Below are positions 53,182 through 62,167 of a DNA stretch of 64,000 nucleotides, in pieces. The notes beneath the pieces are model-generated. The model saw only the letters and a list, made by a program, of their open reading frames with translations. It did no database searches and had not been told where the DNA came from. This stretch comes from Dethiosulfatarculus sandiegensis. Its GTDB lineage: Bacteria; Desulfobacterota; Desulfarculia; Desulfarculales; Desulfarculaceae. Made by a program: the position numbers and the translations under genes. Within the stretch, counting starts at the first letter, position 1. Each line of letters begins with the position of its first letter. The stretch is taken from positions 179,301 through 243,300 of the forward strand of contig NZ_AZAC01000067.1 in the NCBI RefSeq assembly GCF_000931935.2, written 5' to 3'.

Positions 53182-55395
53182 TCAAGAAACCTGTAATAGA
53201 TCGTTCGGATCAATCCGGTCTGGCTGGTCTAGCAAAAGCCCCAAATCATCATCATACGCTGTCTGGTTTTCCAACACTGGAAACTGCAGATCCCCGACCC
53301 TGCGTATTACTCCCATTTGTTCCAGGCTTAGCATTTGCCAGGGATAAACCTGCACAGTGTAGGGCTGGGCCATGCGGGCATATAAACCGGGCTTCTTTGA
53401 ATAACATAAACCAGTTACTATCTGGTCTCTTTTTTCTTCTTCCGGACACACAAACACAGCCTGGCCCGGGCTGTCTATGTATTTAAAGTCTTGAGCAACC
53501 TGGCGAAAAGGGAAATTTAAATCACCCGCCCCTTGTTCCAGGTGTTTGATAATATTTTTGGAATCCAAAAGCCCGCTTTGCCCTTCGCGCCAGAATAAAA
53601 GCCCAAAAAAGGTTTCCACTGCTTCAAGGCTTAAGGGATCCTCGAAATTACGCAGAACACTGCCGGCTTCTTCGCTTGGCGCGCGTAGGCTATAACCCGG
53701 CAAGCCGCACTCGGGCGTGAAGATGAATAATTGACCCAATCCGTTCAACAGCCCTTCCCGGTTGCAACGCCCCGCGGCCTGGGCCATGGAATCAATCCCC
53801 GCGATGGCCCGATAAACCACCGGAAAGTCGAGGTCCACGCCTGCCTCCACCAATTGGGTGCTTATAACCCGGCAAGCCCTCCCCTGGCTAAGGGCCTGCC
53901 TTATTTCCGCCAATTTGGCCTTGCGATGCTCAGGGTACATCAGGGCGCTTAAATGAAAACAACCATCTTCACCCGTTAAGGCGGTTAGTTTTTTAAAAAG
54001 TTTCTTGGCCTGCTTTCGGGTGTTTACAATGCATAAGACCCGCTCTTCCCTGGACAGTCGCTGGCAAAGGTCATTATCGCTCAATTTCCCCAGGTTAACA
54101 GCCTTTACCCGGCGTAGCCTTTTATAAAGGCTTTGGGGCTGTTCGATTATTTCACGCGGGCGCATGGCCGCCTTTTTAAAGGTTTCCGCGTCATTTAAGG
54201 TGGGCTGGGTGGCGGAGCACAAAACCACACTGGCTCCATAATGGGTGGTCAACTCGCGCAAGGCCTCCATGCAGGGAATAAGTAAATTCCTGGGCAGCAT
54301 CTGGGCTTCGTCCAGAATGACCACACTCTTGGCCAGATTGTGTAGCTTGCGGCAACGTCCGGGCCGGTTGCTGAAAAGGGATTCAAAGAACTGCACATTG
54401 GTGGTTACAACCAGGGGAGCGTCCCAGTTTTCACTGGCCAGACGGGCCCTGGTTGTGGCCGGATCCAGGTCTTGTTCAGGATCAGGAATGCCCAGGTTGC
54501 TGTGATGCTCCAGCACTGCTTCTTCACCCAGGATTTTACGAAAAACCTCTGCGTTTTGCTCGATGATGGAAGTGTAGGGTATCACGTAAATTATGCGATC
54601 CATCTTGTGTTTGTGGAGGTGTTCCAGGCCAAAGGCAAGGGTGGATATGGTCTTGCCCCCGCCCGTGGGTACGGTGAGGGAAAAGAGCCCGGGGTCCCAA
54701 CGGGCTGCATCCAGGCATTGATCCAATATTTGGTTGCGAATTATGTTTAACGGATTTTCCTTTGCCTTTGCGCGCAGTTGGCTAAGATAGCGGTCTAAAA
54801 TTGTTTTAAGTTCCGCAAGGCTCGGCGCCCCTTTTCGCCAGTCTCCCTTGTCTGGATTGAGAAACTTTTCCGTATCCAGGAAATCGGCATCCACCAGGCT
54901 GGAAAAAACCATGCGCGTAAAAAAGCTTAGCTCAAATCCAGAGCGGTAAGGGTCTATCTGAAAGGGAAGGTTTAATATTTGCGGGTAATCCAAGGAGAGG
55001 CTTTTCCTAAAGACCTTTGTGTCTTGTACTTTTTTTATTAGCCTTTCCCTAAGCGAGACAGACTCGGCGGAGATGCCGTCGGGCATGCCGCCATGATGTC
55101 CGCAAATGGCGTAGGCCAGTAGCCTGCCCTCATCCGGCCCGAATAGATCCATTGCCTGTTGGGCCCCGGCTGTGGAATGATCCACCTTGGGGCCGCCTTG
55201 CAGGCGTTTTTGATAGGCAAGAGAGCCCTTGCCCTGATCATGTTGAAGCCCTGCGGCGCATCCCCACTCGGCAGCATCGAATTTTCCAGCAAACCCGGCC
55301 GCCAGGCCCGCCACGCCAGTCAGATGATCCTGCAAAGTTTGCCAGGTTGATTTGTCTGTGGATTCAGTGGAATGGGCATAAAAATCAGTAGGCAT
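53182..55395 (-). CDS. cas3: CRISPR-associated helicase-nuclease Cas3 (type I-C)
   Basis: A 737-residue effector nuclease. The N-terminal HD domain has YAHSTESTDKSTWQTLQDHL, GLQHDQGKGSLAYQKRL (HD pair) and AYAICGHHGGMPDG. The SF2 helicase part has motif I TVPTGGGKTISTLAFGLEHL, motif II VVILDEAQMLPRN, motif III CSATQPTL and motif VI AAGRCNREG. The start at 55395 (MPTDFYAH) is chosen over an upstream TTG. Normally first in the cas3-cas5-cas8c operon, here it is cut off from cas5 by about 2.3 kb of cas2 and array 2, so it must have its own promoter and has its own terminator. Confidence 0.94.
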   Translation of the reverse strand: MPTDFYAHSTESTDKSTWQTLQDHLTGVAGLAAGFAGKFDAAEWGCAAGLQHDQGKGSLAYQKRLQGGPKVDHSTAGAQQAMDLFGPDEGRLLAYAICGHHGGMPDGISAESVSLRERLIKKVQDTKVFRKSLSLDYPQILNLPFQIDPYRSGFELSFFTRMVFSSLVDADFLDTEKFLNPDKGDWRKGAPSLAELKTILDRYLSQLRAKAKENPLNIIRNQILDQCLDAARWDPGLFSLTVPTGGGKTISTLAFGLEHLHKHKMDRIIYVIPYTSIIEQNAEVFRKILGEEAVLEHHSNLGIPDPEQDLDPATTRARLASENWDAPLVVTTNVQFFESLFSNRPGRCRKLHNLAKSVVILDEAQMLPRNLLIPCMEALRELTTHYGASVVLCSATQPTLNDAETFKKAAMRPREIIEQPQSLYKRLRRVKAVNLGKLSDNDLCQRLSREERVLCIVNTRKQAKKLFKKLTALTGEDGCFHLSALMYPEHRKAKLAEIRQALSQGRACRVISTQLVEAGVDLDFPVVYRAIAGIDSMAQAAGRCNREGLLNGLGQLFIFTPECGLPGYSLRAPSEEAGSVLRNFEDPLSLEAVETFFGLLFWREGQSGLLDSKNIIKHLEQGAGDLNFPFRQVAQDFKYIDSPGQAVFVCPEEEKRDQIVTGLCYSKKPGLYARMAQPYTVQVYPWQMLSLEQMGVIRRVGDLQFPVLENQTAYDDDLGLLLDQPDRIDPNDLLQVS

Positions 55396-55711
55396 TTTGG
55401 GGTCCCGATTTAAGAACAAATTAAGTTGGAAACAAGTCTTTGTTTTTTAAAAGACAACCTTCAGTTGGTTTGTTTATCAAAAAGGTGCTTTCTAATAAAA
55501 CTGAAAGCAGGCTTTGTCAAAATAAACTTTCAGCGCCGACGAATCAAGGCAGGATGCAAAGGATGCTTGAATTTCGGTTGCGAGTTAAAGACCGGGAATA
55601 CGGTATGCTAAGTTAACCGGGAAAATCCTGTAAAAAACTTGAGGGTGGTGACTGAAAAGGAGTATGCAGATTTGGTAAGGGAAAAGATCTTCCTTTTCGG
55701 CAATAAGCACC

Positions 55712-55751
55712 GGCAAGTTGATCCGGTTTTTCCGAAAACGGATCAACTGCC
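55712..55751. other. Long hairpin flanked by CAATAAG direct repeats
   Basis: GGCA-A-GTTGATCCG (55712-55725) pairs with CGGATCAAC-TGCC (55739-55751), a 13-bp stem with one bulge. It is bracketed by CAATAAG at 55701-55707 and 55751-55757, and neither strand has a T-run. The 520-base gap between cas3 and the tRNA shows no convincing gene. Confidence 0.35.
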
Positions 55752-55867
55752 AATAAGAAAAATATGCCATTTGAGCCGTAGTCTATAATCGAAAATTCGC
55801 GTCTACCTCTGATTAAGGTTTTACAGCTCTAGTTCTTAAGATAACGAAATCCGACACGGTTCTTAAA

Positions 55868-55903
55868 TCAAAAAAGGGATTGGCCGCTTTCAGCCAATCC
55901 CTT
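55868..55903 (-). terminator. Terminator after tRNA-Arg
   Basis: AAGGGATTGGC (55874-55884) pairs perfectly with GCCAATCCCTT (55893-55903), with a T-run on the minus strand. Confidence 0.85.
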
Positions 55904-55915
55904 GATATTCTTATT

Positions 55916-55992
55916 TGGTGCCCTCGGCAGGACTCGAACCTGCTGCCTACGGCTTAGGAGGCCGTCGCTCTATCCAGATGAGCTACGAGGGC
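55916..55992 (-). tRNA. tRNA-Arg (anticodon CCU)
   Basis: A full cloverleaf on the minus strand: acceptor GCCCTCG/CGAGGGC, anticodon stem ACGGC/GCCGT with loop CTCCTAA giving anticodon CCU, T-loop GGTTCGAGTCC and an encoded CCA (55916-55918). It decodes AGG. It lies between the CRISPR locus and the housekeeping block; tRNA genes are frequent island borders, but no integrase or direct repeat is seen here. Confidence 0.95.
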
Positions 55993-56112
55993 GTGTTGCG
56001 GTTGTTTATTTAACATAAACCGGGCGGATTCGCCATGGTGAATATTAAGGTTTGTGAAGTCTTTGTGGCATTTATTGCCGTCTTTTAGCCAAGCCTTTTT
56101 TGGTTGGGGGCT

Positions 56113-56742
56113 TCAGGTGGTGAGCCTTTTGACCAGGATATTGGTCAGGGCCCAGATAGAGTCCAGGGCAAGGTGAAAAGAGGCGTGGGCGTCTATGCCG
56201 ATTACAGACCTGGCCTCAAATTCGTCATCCTGGGTCCAGAGCAGCACATACAAAGGTATTTTGGGCAATCCCGGCAGTTTGACAGCCACATCGGCGCCTT
56301 CTATCTTTTCCGCGCCCAGGCTGAGGGCTTTTTGCAGAAAGGCCTTGGGCTCTTGGCCAAAGGCGGCGCAGATATCAGGCAGGGCCAGGGCATGGGGCCC
56401 CACAAAGAACATGGCCCCGCCGGGGAGTTCCTGAGGAGTCACCATGCGGCCTGAAGGAGGCAGGTCCATGGACCTGCCTAGGGCGGTCAAGAGGACCATG
56501 CCGGTCTGAAAACCCACAGGCTTATCCGGCTGATCAAGCAAGTGGACCCGGCGCTGGGCCGGGTCCACTTTATATTCTCTACCGATCAGCGGGACCAGAA
56601 AAAACTCCCCATTCCAGGTTGCGCCCGAGTTATGGGCGGCATCCGCAGGGGCAAGGGCGTCCAGATCATCCCACAGGGCTGGGGGAAGCTGGTCTGCGCT
56701 TTTGTAGATGTCTTTTATTTCTTCTGGATCAATCAGTGCCAT
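56113..56742 (-). CDS. DUF3786 domain-containing protein
   Basis: A 209-residue cytoplasmic protein of a family found mainly in anaerobes. Recognisable segments: NGEFFLVPLIGREYKVDPAQRRV, LLTALGRSMDLPPSGRMVTPQELPGGAMFFVGPHALALPDICAAFG, LGAEKIEGADVAVKLPGLPKIPLYVLLWTQDDEFEARSVIGIDAHASFHLALDSIWALTN. The function is unestablished; members often neighbour corrinoid or metal-cofactor genes. Here the start overlaps the end of the fused carboxyltransferase gene by 14 bases, so the two are co-expressed. Confidence 0.8.
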   Translation of the reverse strand: MALIDPEEIKDIYKSADQLPPALWDDLDALAPADAAHNSGATWNGEFFLVPLIGREYKVDPAQRRVHLLDQPDKPVGFQTGMVLLTALGRSMDLPPSGRMVTPQELPGGAMFFVGPHALALPDICAAFGQEPKAFLQKALSLGAEKIEGADVAVKLPGLPKIPLYVLLWTQDDEFEARSVIGIDAHASFHLALDSIWALTNILVKRLTT

Positions 56743-58621
56743 TCTCCAGAATCACGGGCGGCTCAATATCTTTTTTGAACTTGCGTACATAGAGGCGCTC
56801 ACCCTTGCGTGGTTTGTCATTCCGACGGGTTCGAGCATAAACTTCAAGATATTTGGCCACATTTCGTCTGAGGTCAGCTCTGGGCACAACTTCCTGAATG
56901 CCTCTTATGTTACCGAAATAGTCGGGCTCTTCCAAGGTGCGGGAAGATATTTTAAGCAAAGAGTCGCTTCTGACCAGCTCTTCCTGTACAGGGAAGCCCC
57001 TGGATTCCATAACCCTGGGCCCGGTGAATATAACCATGGCTCCCGGCTCGGCGATGCATACGTCGCCCAAGGCGGCGTAAGATGCGATAGCCCCGCCTGT
57101 GCTGGGGTCTGCCAGGATGGAGATAAAGGGCAGGCCTGCATTTTTAAGACGCTCAACCGCGGCAACGGTCTTGGTCATCTGCATCAGGGCCACAATACCT
57201 TCGTAAAGGCGGGCGCCGCCGGAGCAGCAGACACTTACCAGGGGCCATTTTCTGCGGATGGCATACTCCACGGCCAGGCGGAATTTTTCGCCAAAGACCA
57301 CACCCATGGAACCACCGGCAAAGTTGAACTCGCTGATGGCCAACACGGCGGGATAGCCGTAGACCGTGGCGTGGGCGGTGACGAGTGATTCGTTAAAAGG
57401 CGTGCGGCCTTTTTGCTTGGCCAGAAACTCCTTGTAATAACTGTGGATGTCCTGTTCCGGCAAAAGGTCGTCTACAGTCAGGTGCCTGAACAGCTCATGG
57501 AAGCTGCCCGGATCGGTGATTGCGTTGACCCAGCCTTCGGCCCCCAGGGTGTAGCGTTTGCCGCAGTTGGGGCAGATCTGGTGGTTGCGCATATATTCGT
57601 CCAAGGGGATCATGGCCCCGCAGCCGCCCTTGGAGCGTTTTCTTTCCTCGCCGCAGCGGATATAGGCCTGACCCGGATCCAACACCTTGCCGTCGCCGTA
57701 ATCGTCTTCCACGTGCACACCGCCGGAAGAAGGGGCCGAGCTTACAAGCTGCACATCAACAGGTTTGTGCAGATGCTTTAAGGGGCGTTCAATAAAACGC
57801 TTAAGTTCAAAGAAGCGGCCGTGGCTTTCCACGCCCAACTGGTCGGCCAGCTTGGAGCGATGCTGCACCAGCTTGTCCAGGCGGCGGCGGAAGAGGTCTT
57901 TCATCACCTTTTCCAGATAGGCCTTGATATTGGCGCTCATCTCTTTGGCATCGGTGACTTTTTTGGCCTGGGGTATGATGGTGTCGATCACCCGGAAATG
58001 TTTCAAGTACTTGGCTGTGCCCTTGCTGATGGTAAGGGCGTCTTCCATCCGGCTGGGATCCCTGAAGATGATGGCGGCCAAAGACTCGGGCGGCGCGGTG
58101 GCGTACATCGCGTCTTCCATGGCGGCCCTTCTGTCGGCCACCTGAAGGGCCAGGGCTCCGCCGGAGCCGCCTTCGCCCAAAACAATGCTCACCGTGCGGA
58201 TCGGCACGGTGAGATAGGCCCTGATAAGGTGGGCAATGAAAAAGGCCTGCAGCCTTTGGGCCGAGTACATGGAAATATCAGCGCCATAGCAATCCACAAA
58301 GGAGAGTAGAAGTGCGTCTTCGTGGGGCCCTTCATCAGAGATCTTGCGTAAAAAAGAAAGGATCTGGGAGTGCTCGTCTGCGTTAAGCATTCCCCAGTTC
58401 AGTTTTTTCAGATCAGCTGCGTTGCGCAATCTTTCAGGCTTGGGTTTTTGTTGGGCGATCACATATACTTTGCGTTCGTTCAAGTGTCCTTCACCCATGA
58501 TAAGGGTGTCGCCTTTAGCCTGATAATCGCGAAAATCGGCAAACAGCCGCTTGATTACATCGGACGAGCGGGGTCTCAGCGGAAAGCGAGTCCGTGTCTT
58601 GAAGGTTTTGACAAGGTCCAA
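56729..58621 (-). CDS. Fused acetyl-CoA carboxylase carboxyltransferase, alpha then beta (AccA-AccD)
   Basis: A 630-residue protein that joins both carboxyltransferase halves. The N-terminal half is AccA-like (LRPRSSDVIKRLFADFRD..., oxyanion region IVLGEGGSGGALALQVADRRAAMEDAMYATAPPESLAAIIFRD). The C-terminal half is AccD-like with the zinc ribbon IRCGEERKRSKGGCGAMIPLDEYMRNHQICPNCGKRY, then the biotin-carboxyl site FNFAGGSMGVVFGEKFRLAVEYAIRRKWPLVSVCCSGGARLYEGIVALMQMTKT and DPSTGGAIASYAALGDVCIAEPGAMVIFTGPRVME. The start is TTG with GGAG seven bases upstream; no ATG serves. A TTGACA promoter lies about 110 bases upstream. Spacing in the ribbon's first cysteine pair is longer than usual. Confidence 0.87.
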   Translation of the reverse strand: MDLVKTFKTRTRFPLRPRSSDVIKRLFADFRDYQAKGDTLIMGEGHLNERKVYVIAQQKPKPERLRNAADLKKLNWGMLNADEHSQILSFLRKISDEGPHEDALLLSFVDCYGADISMYSAQRLQAFFIAHLIRAYLTVPIRTVSIVLGEGGSGGALALQVADRRAAMEDAMYATAPPESLAAIIFRDPSRMEDALTISKGTAKYLKHFRVIDTIIPQAKKVTDAKEMSANIKAYLEKVMKDLFRRRLDKLVQHRSKLADQLGVESHGRFFELKRFIERPLKHLHKPVDVQLVSSAPSSGGVHVEDDYGDGKVLDPGQAYIRCGEERKRSKGGCGAMIPLDEYMRNHQICPNCGKRYTLGAEGWVNAITDPGSFHELFRHLTVDDLLPEQDIHSYYKEFLAKQKGRTPFNESLVTAHATVYGYPAVLAISEFNFAGGSMGVVFGEKFRLAVEYAIRRKWPLVSVCCSGGARLYEGIVALMQMTKTVAAVERLKNAGLPFISILADPSTGGAIASYAALGDVCIAEPGAMVIFTGPRVMESRGFPVQEELVRSDSLLKISSRTLEEPDYFGNIRGIQEVVPRADLRRNVAKYLEVYARTRRNDKPRKGERLYVRKFKKDIEPPVILENGTD

Positions 58622-58728
58622 GGAAATCTCCGAATTAGTGTATAATAAAAAGATGGGACTTATTAAGTCCCTTACATAACGTCAAAATTACATACGGGGG
58701 CCGTTAACACGACTCCCGTGAAGCTACT

Positions 58729-58757
58729 ATGGTATTAGAGGGTGAGGGTAGTGTCAA
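58729..58757 (-). promoter_or_regulatory. Sigma-70 promoter for the fused carboxyltransferase gene
   Basis: On the minus strand TTGACA (58752-58757) is followed by a 17-base spacer and TACCAT (58729-58734). The -35 is a perfect consensus. Confidence 0.6.
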
Positions 58758-58873
58758 GCAATGTAAGGTGGCATTTGGGAAAAGACTTGCCAGCAACCCT
58801 TGGCTCTGATATATAACTCCTCGCGATGCGCACTGGAGACAACACACGGGCGTTCGTCCAAAATTAAAAATGT

Positions 58874-58951
58874 GGTGGCTATAGCTCAGATGGTCAGAGC
58901 GCTAGGTTGTGGCCCTAGAGGCCGAGGGTTCAAGTCCCTCTAGCCACCCCA
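58874..58951 (+). tRNA. tRNA-His (anticodon GUG)
   Basis: A full cloverleaf: acceptor GTGGCTA/TAGCCAC with the extra 5-prime G (58874) opposite discriminator C, the hallmark of tRNA-His. The anticodon stem is CTAGG/CCTAG with loop TTGTGGC (GUG), the T-loop is GGTTCAAGTCC, and CCA is encoded (58949-58951). Confidence 0.96.
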
Positions 58952-58970
58952 CCAATATGGTTTCCGGGTC

Positions 58971-59002
58971 GCAGGCGGTTTATTCCGCTTGCGGCTTTTT
59001 TT
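58971..59002 (+). terminator. Terminator after tRNA-His
   Basis: GCAGGCGG (58971-58978) pairs with CCGCTTGC (58985-58992) with one G-U pair, followed by seven T. It lies 27 bases before the aminotransferase start. Confidence 0.75.
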
Positions 59003-59028
59003 ATATCCCCACTGATAAGGAGCTTGCC

Positions 59029-60201
59029 ATGAAGCCGTTGAATCATCTAACCGGATATTTCACGGAATCGGTTATTCGCATGATGTCTCGCATCTGCAAC
59101 CAGGCAGGCGGCCTTAATTTAGCCCAGGGATTCCCGGATTTTGACGCGCCCGAGCCCATGAAGCAAGCGGCTCAAAAGGCTATCCAGGACGGCTATAACC
59201 AGTATGCCATAACCTTTGGGCAGCCGTGCCTGCGTAAGGCCATTGCGGCCAAGGCCAAGGACTATAATGGTATAGAATGTGATCCGGACACCCAGATAAC
59301 AGTTACCTGCGGAGCCACAGAGGCCATGATCTCCTGTTTGAAGGCTCTCATCAATCCGGGTGACGAGGTGATCGTATTTGAGCCGTTTTATGAGAACTAC
59401 GGCCCTGATTCACTTTTAAGCGGAGCCACGCCCCGCTATGTGACCTTGCATGCTCCGGATTGGAGTTTTGACCCGGATGAGCTGGCAGAGGCCTTTAACG
59501 ACAAGACCAAAGCCGTAGTCATAAACACCCCAAACAACCCCACCGGTAAGGTCTTCAGCAGGGAAGAACTGACCCGGATCGCAGAGTTGTGCCAAAAATG
59601 GGACACCTATTGCATCATGGACGACATCTATGAGCATATCCTGTTTGACGGGGCCGAACATGTGGCCATGGCAACCATAGACGGCATGGCAGACCGCACC
59701 CTGACGATCAACTCGGTTTCCAAGACTTATTCAGCCACAGGCTGGCGCATTGGCTGGGTGATCGCCTCGCCGGAGGTGACCCAGGGGGTGCGCAAGATCC
59801 ACGACTTTTTAACTGTGGGCGCGCCTGCTCCCTTGCAGGAGGCCGTGGTTACGGCCCTTGAGCTGCCGCAATCCTATTATGGTGAGTTGGCGGCCCGTTA
59901 CGAAAAGGCCAGGCGGTTTTTGTATGATGTTCTGGATGAGCAGGGTTTTAACCCCAATCTGCCCAAGGGCGCCTATTACATCATGACCGATGTGGCGGAG
60001 CTGATGGAGCGTTTTGATGTCTCTGATGACTTTAATTTCGCCAAGAAGTTGATTGAGCTCACAGGTGTCGCCTCTGTACCGGGCAGTTCTTTTTACGCAG
60101 AGCCGGAAAAGGGAAGTAAACAGGTGCGCTTTTGTTTCTGTAAGAAAATGGAGACCTTGGAAGACGCAGCCCAAAGGCTTAGAAAGCTCAGTTCGCTTTA
60201 G
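59029..60201 (+). CDS. Pyridoxal phosphate-dependent class I/II aminotransferase
   Basis: A 390-residue fold-type I transaminase. LAQGFPDFDAPEPMKQAAQKAI at the start and INTPNNPTGKVFSREELTRIAELC are subgroup I signatures. The PLP lysine is in NSVSKTYSATGWRIGW, the Asp and Tyr that hold PLP are in IMDDIYEHILFDG, and the substrate-carboxylate Arg is in KQVRFCFCK. The closest groups are the YbdL/kynurenine-type and MalY-unlike aspartate aminotransferases (GFPDFD start), which accept methionine, glutamine or kynurenine. AAGGAG seven bases before the ATG at 59029 fixes the start; the longer frame runs back into the tRNA. Confidence 0.87.
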   Translation: MKPLNHLTGYFTESVIRMMSRICNQAGGLNLAQGFPDFDAPEPMKQAAQKAIQDGYNQYAITFGQPCLRKAIAAKAKDYNGIECDPDTQITVTCGATEAMISCLKALINPGDEVIVFEPFYENYGPDSLLSGATPRYVTLHAPDWSFDPDELAEAFNDKTKAVVINTPNNPTGKVFSREELTRIAELCQKWDTYCIMDDIYEHILFDGAEHVAMATIDGMADRTLTINSVSKTYSATGWRIGWVIASPEVTQGVRKIHDFLTVGAPAPLQEAVVTALELPQSYYGELAARYEKARRFLYDVLDEQGFNPNLPKGAYYIMTDVAELMERFDVSDDFNFAKKLIELTGVASVPGSSFYAEPEKGSKQVRFCFCKKMETLEDAAQRLRKLSSL

Positions 60202-60220
60202 CCCAATCGCTTACAGACTA

Positions 60221-60257
60221 AACCCCCTGCCTTTTGAAAAGCAGGGGGTTTTTTTAT
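60221..60257. terminator. Bidirectional terminator between the aminotransferase and motB genes
   Basis: ACCCCCTGC (60222-60230) pairs with GCAGGGGGT (60241-60249), with T-runs usable on the plus strand and, less well, on the minus strand. The two genes converge here. Confidence 0.8.
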
Positions 60258-60282
60258 AAGCAATGGAGATGAGCGGTAAAGC

Positions 60283-61035
60283 CTAGTCCACTCCCACCCG
60301 CATGGGTCGCTTGGTAAAAACAAACTCAACCCTTCTGTTTTTGCTGCGGCCTTCGGGGGTGGCGTTTGTGGCCAGGGGATAGTTGGCCGCATAACCCACA
60401 GCCGTAACCCGGGTGGGGGGGACCCCGTTGGCCAAAAGGTTCCGCAACACAGCAGAAGCCCTAGCGGAACTCAGTTCCCAGTTGGAAGGGAATTTTTCCG
60501 TACTTATGGGCTGATTATCCGAGTGCCCTTCAACCGTAAGGTAGAAACTGAATTTGTTAAGCACCTTGCCTATGCCGGATAACAGTTTTTTGGCCTGTTC
60601 TTTAACCACGGCCTCACCGGGTTCGAAAAGAAGCTGGCCCTTTACCCTGAGCCTTACTCCCTGGGCGCTGGAAGATATATCCACGGTCTTGCCCATGCCG
60701 GCGGCATTGGCTTGTTTTTGGATCTGCCGGGCCATGCGGGAGGCTTCCTCCGCTTTTTGGGCATCCATATCCCTGGAAGGAACAGACTTGGGAGCCACCC
60801 GGACCTGATCTCTGATCGGTTGGGGATCGGTGAGAGGCTTAACCGGTTGGTATTCGCCTCGTAAATCCTCCTGCACTCCAAAGGCCATTTTGACCGAACC
60901 CAGCATCTCTTTGAATTTCTGCACATCCATGCTGGCAAAGGTGAGCAGCAGCACGAAAAAGGTCAAAAGAAGGGTGCAGAGATCGGCAAAGGTGCCCATC
61001 CAGGGAGCCAGGCCTTTTTTTTCCTCTTTTGCCAT
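60283..61035 (-). CDS. motB: Flagellar motor stator protein MotB
   Basis: A 250-residue stator subunit. One N-terminal transmembrane helix (FADLCTLLLTFFVLLLTFASM) carries the ion-binding Asp18. The plug/linker region follows (about 45-125), then an OmpA-like peptidoglycan-binding domain (VEGHSDNQPISTEKFPSNWELSSARASAVLRNLLANGVPPTRVTAVGYAANYPLATNATPEGRSKNRRVEFVF). The gene starts three bases after the motA stop. Whether H+ or Na+ drives the motor cannot be settled from this alone, though MotA is PomA-like. Confidence 0.93.
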   Translation of the reverse strand: MAKEEKKGLAPWMGTFADLCTLLLTFFVLLLTFASMDVQKFKEMLGSVKMAFGVQEDLRGEYQPVKPLTDPQPIRDQVRVAPKSVPSRDMDAQKAEEASRMARQIQKQANAAGMGKTVDISSSAQGVRLRVKGQLLFEPGEAVVKEQAKKLLSGIGKVLNKFSFYLTVEGHSDNQPISTEKFPSNWELSSARASAVLRNLLANGVPPTRVTAVGYAANYPLATNATPEGRSKNRRVEFVFTKRPMRVGVD

Positions 61036-61038
61036 GGA

Positions 61039-61821
61039 TCAGCCCTTTTTCTTGGCCATGGCCTTGTTTTGCAACATGGCCCGCTCTTCCGGAGGCATGA
61101 AACCCACCAGTCTTTGTTGGATAGCCCTGGGGTTTTCGTTTCTGGCCATGCCCAAGGCCCCTTCCAGGATCAAATGAAGGTTGTGTCCTTCCCGCTCCGC
61201 CCTGTCGGCGAGTTTCGAAGCGCCGGGGCTTAAAAGCAGGTTGGCGGCCAGGGCCCCGTAAAGGGTGGTGAGCAGGGCAACAGCCATGGCCGGGCCAATG
61301 GAATCCGGGTCCGAAAGGTTTAACAGCATGATAACAAGGCCGATCAGGGTTCCGATCATGCCCCAAGCAGGAGCCAGCTCGGCCATTTTTTCCAGTGCCT
61401 TTACGATTTCTTCCATGCGGCTGGTGGTGGCTTCTATTTCAATGGAAAGGACATCGCGGATATCTTCTGGCCTGTAGCCGTCCGCCACCAGGCCAAAGGC
61501 TGTTTTCATGAATTCATTGGTGGTCTTTATTTTTTCCAGTGCCAAGGGGCCTTCCTTGCGGGCCGCGTCCGCCGCCTTGAGCAACTCCCGCACAGTCGCC
61601 ACGTAGTCTATACGATGCTGAAAAAAGATGCTCATACAGGATTTTACCGCCCGCATAACCGTGCCCAGTGGAAAAGCCACCATGGTCGCGGCAAAGGTGC
61701 CGCCTATGACGATAAGAAAAGAGGCTACATCAATAAAAGCCAGAATAGAGCCTTTCAGCAAAATACTGACTAATACCAAAGCCAAGCCAACCACAATGCC
61801 GATTATTGTTCCCAGATCCAA
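61039..61821 (-). CDS. motA: Flagellar motor stator protein MotA/PomA
   Basis: A 260-residue four-helix stator subunit. MDLGTIIGIVVGLALVLVSILLKGSILAFIDVASFLIVIGGTFAATMVAFPL is the PomA-type N-terminus. The cytoplasmic loop keeps the charged residues that touch the rotor (around GYRPEDIRDVLSIEIEATTSRM). The last two helices are APAWGMIGTLIGLVIMLLNL and IGPAMAVALLTTLYGALAANLLL. The start codon is TTG with GGAGA eight bases upstream. Length and N-terminus match sodium-type PomA more than E. coli MotA. Confidence 0.92.
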   Translation of the reverse strand: MDLGTIIGIVVGLALVLVSILLKGSILAFIDVASFLIVIGGTFAATMVAFPLGTVMRAVKSCMSIFFQHRIDYVATVRELLKAADAARKEGPLALEKIKTTNEFMKTAFGLVADGYRPEDIRDVLSIEIEATTSRMEEIVKALEKMAELAPAWGMIGTLIGLVIMLLNLSDPDSIGPAMAVALLTTLYGALAANLLLSPGASKLADRAEREGHNLHLILEGALGMARNENPRAIQQRLVGFMPPEERAMLQNKAMAKKKG

Positions 61822-62167
61822 TTAACTGTCTCCGAATATAGTAGTCAATGCCTGGCCCTTGAATTAGAGCCTGGTTCCCAGGTGCAGACCATGCGAATAT
61901 GCCGTGAAAAGGGCTGTATGCCGGTGGGATGCCTCTACCCAATCAACACGTTAGCAAATTTTTAATGATTTGCAAAGTGCGGCTTAATGGTTTCATGCAG
62001 CATGTTAAATGTCGCATTGCCTGGTTGCCTGTAAAAAAAAATCCCGACCTCAAGCCCAGTTAAAGTGGGGTGTCTATAAGGATAACTCACGATATTGAAA
62101 AGTGGCTATCCAAGCCCGAATAACTGACCTTAGTTTGCTGACAAAATCCTCCTGGACTTTGTCAGAG

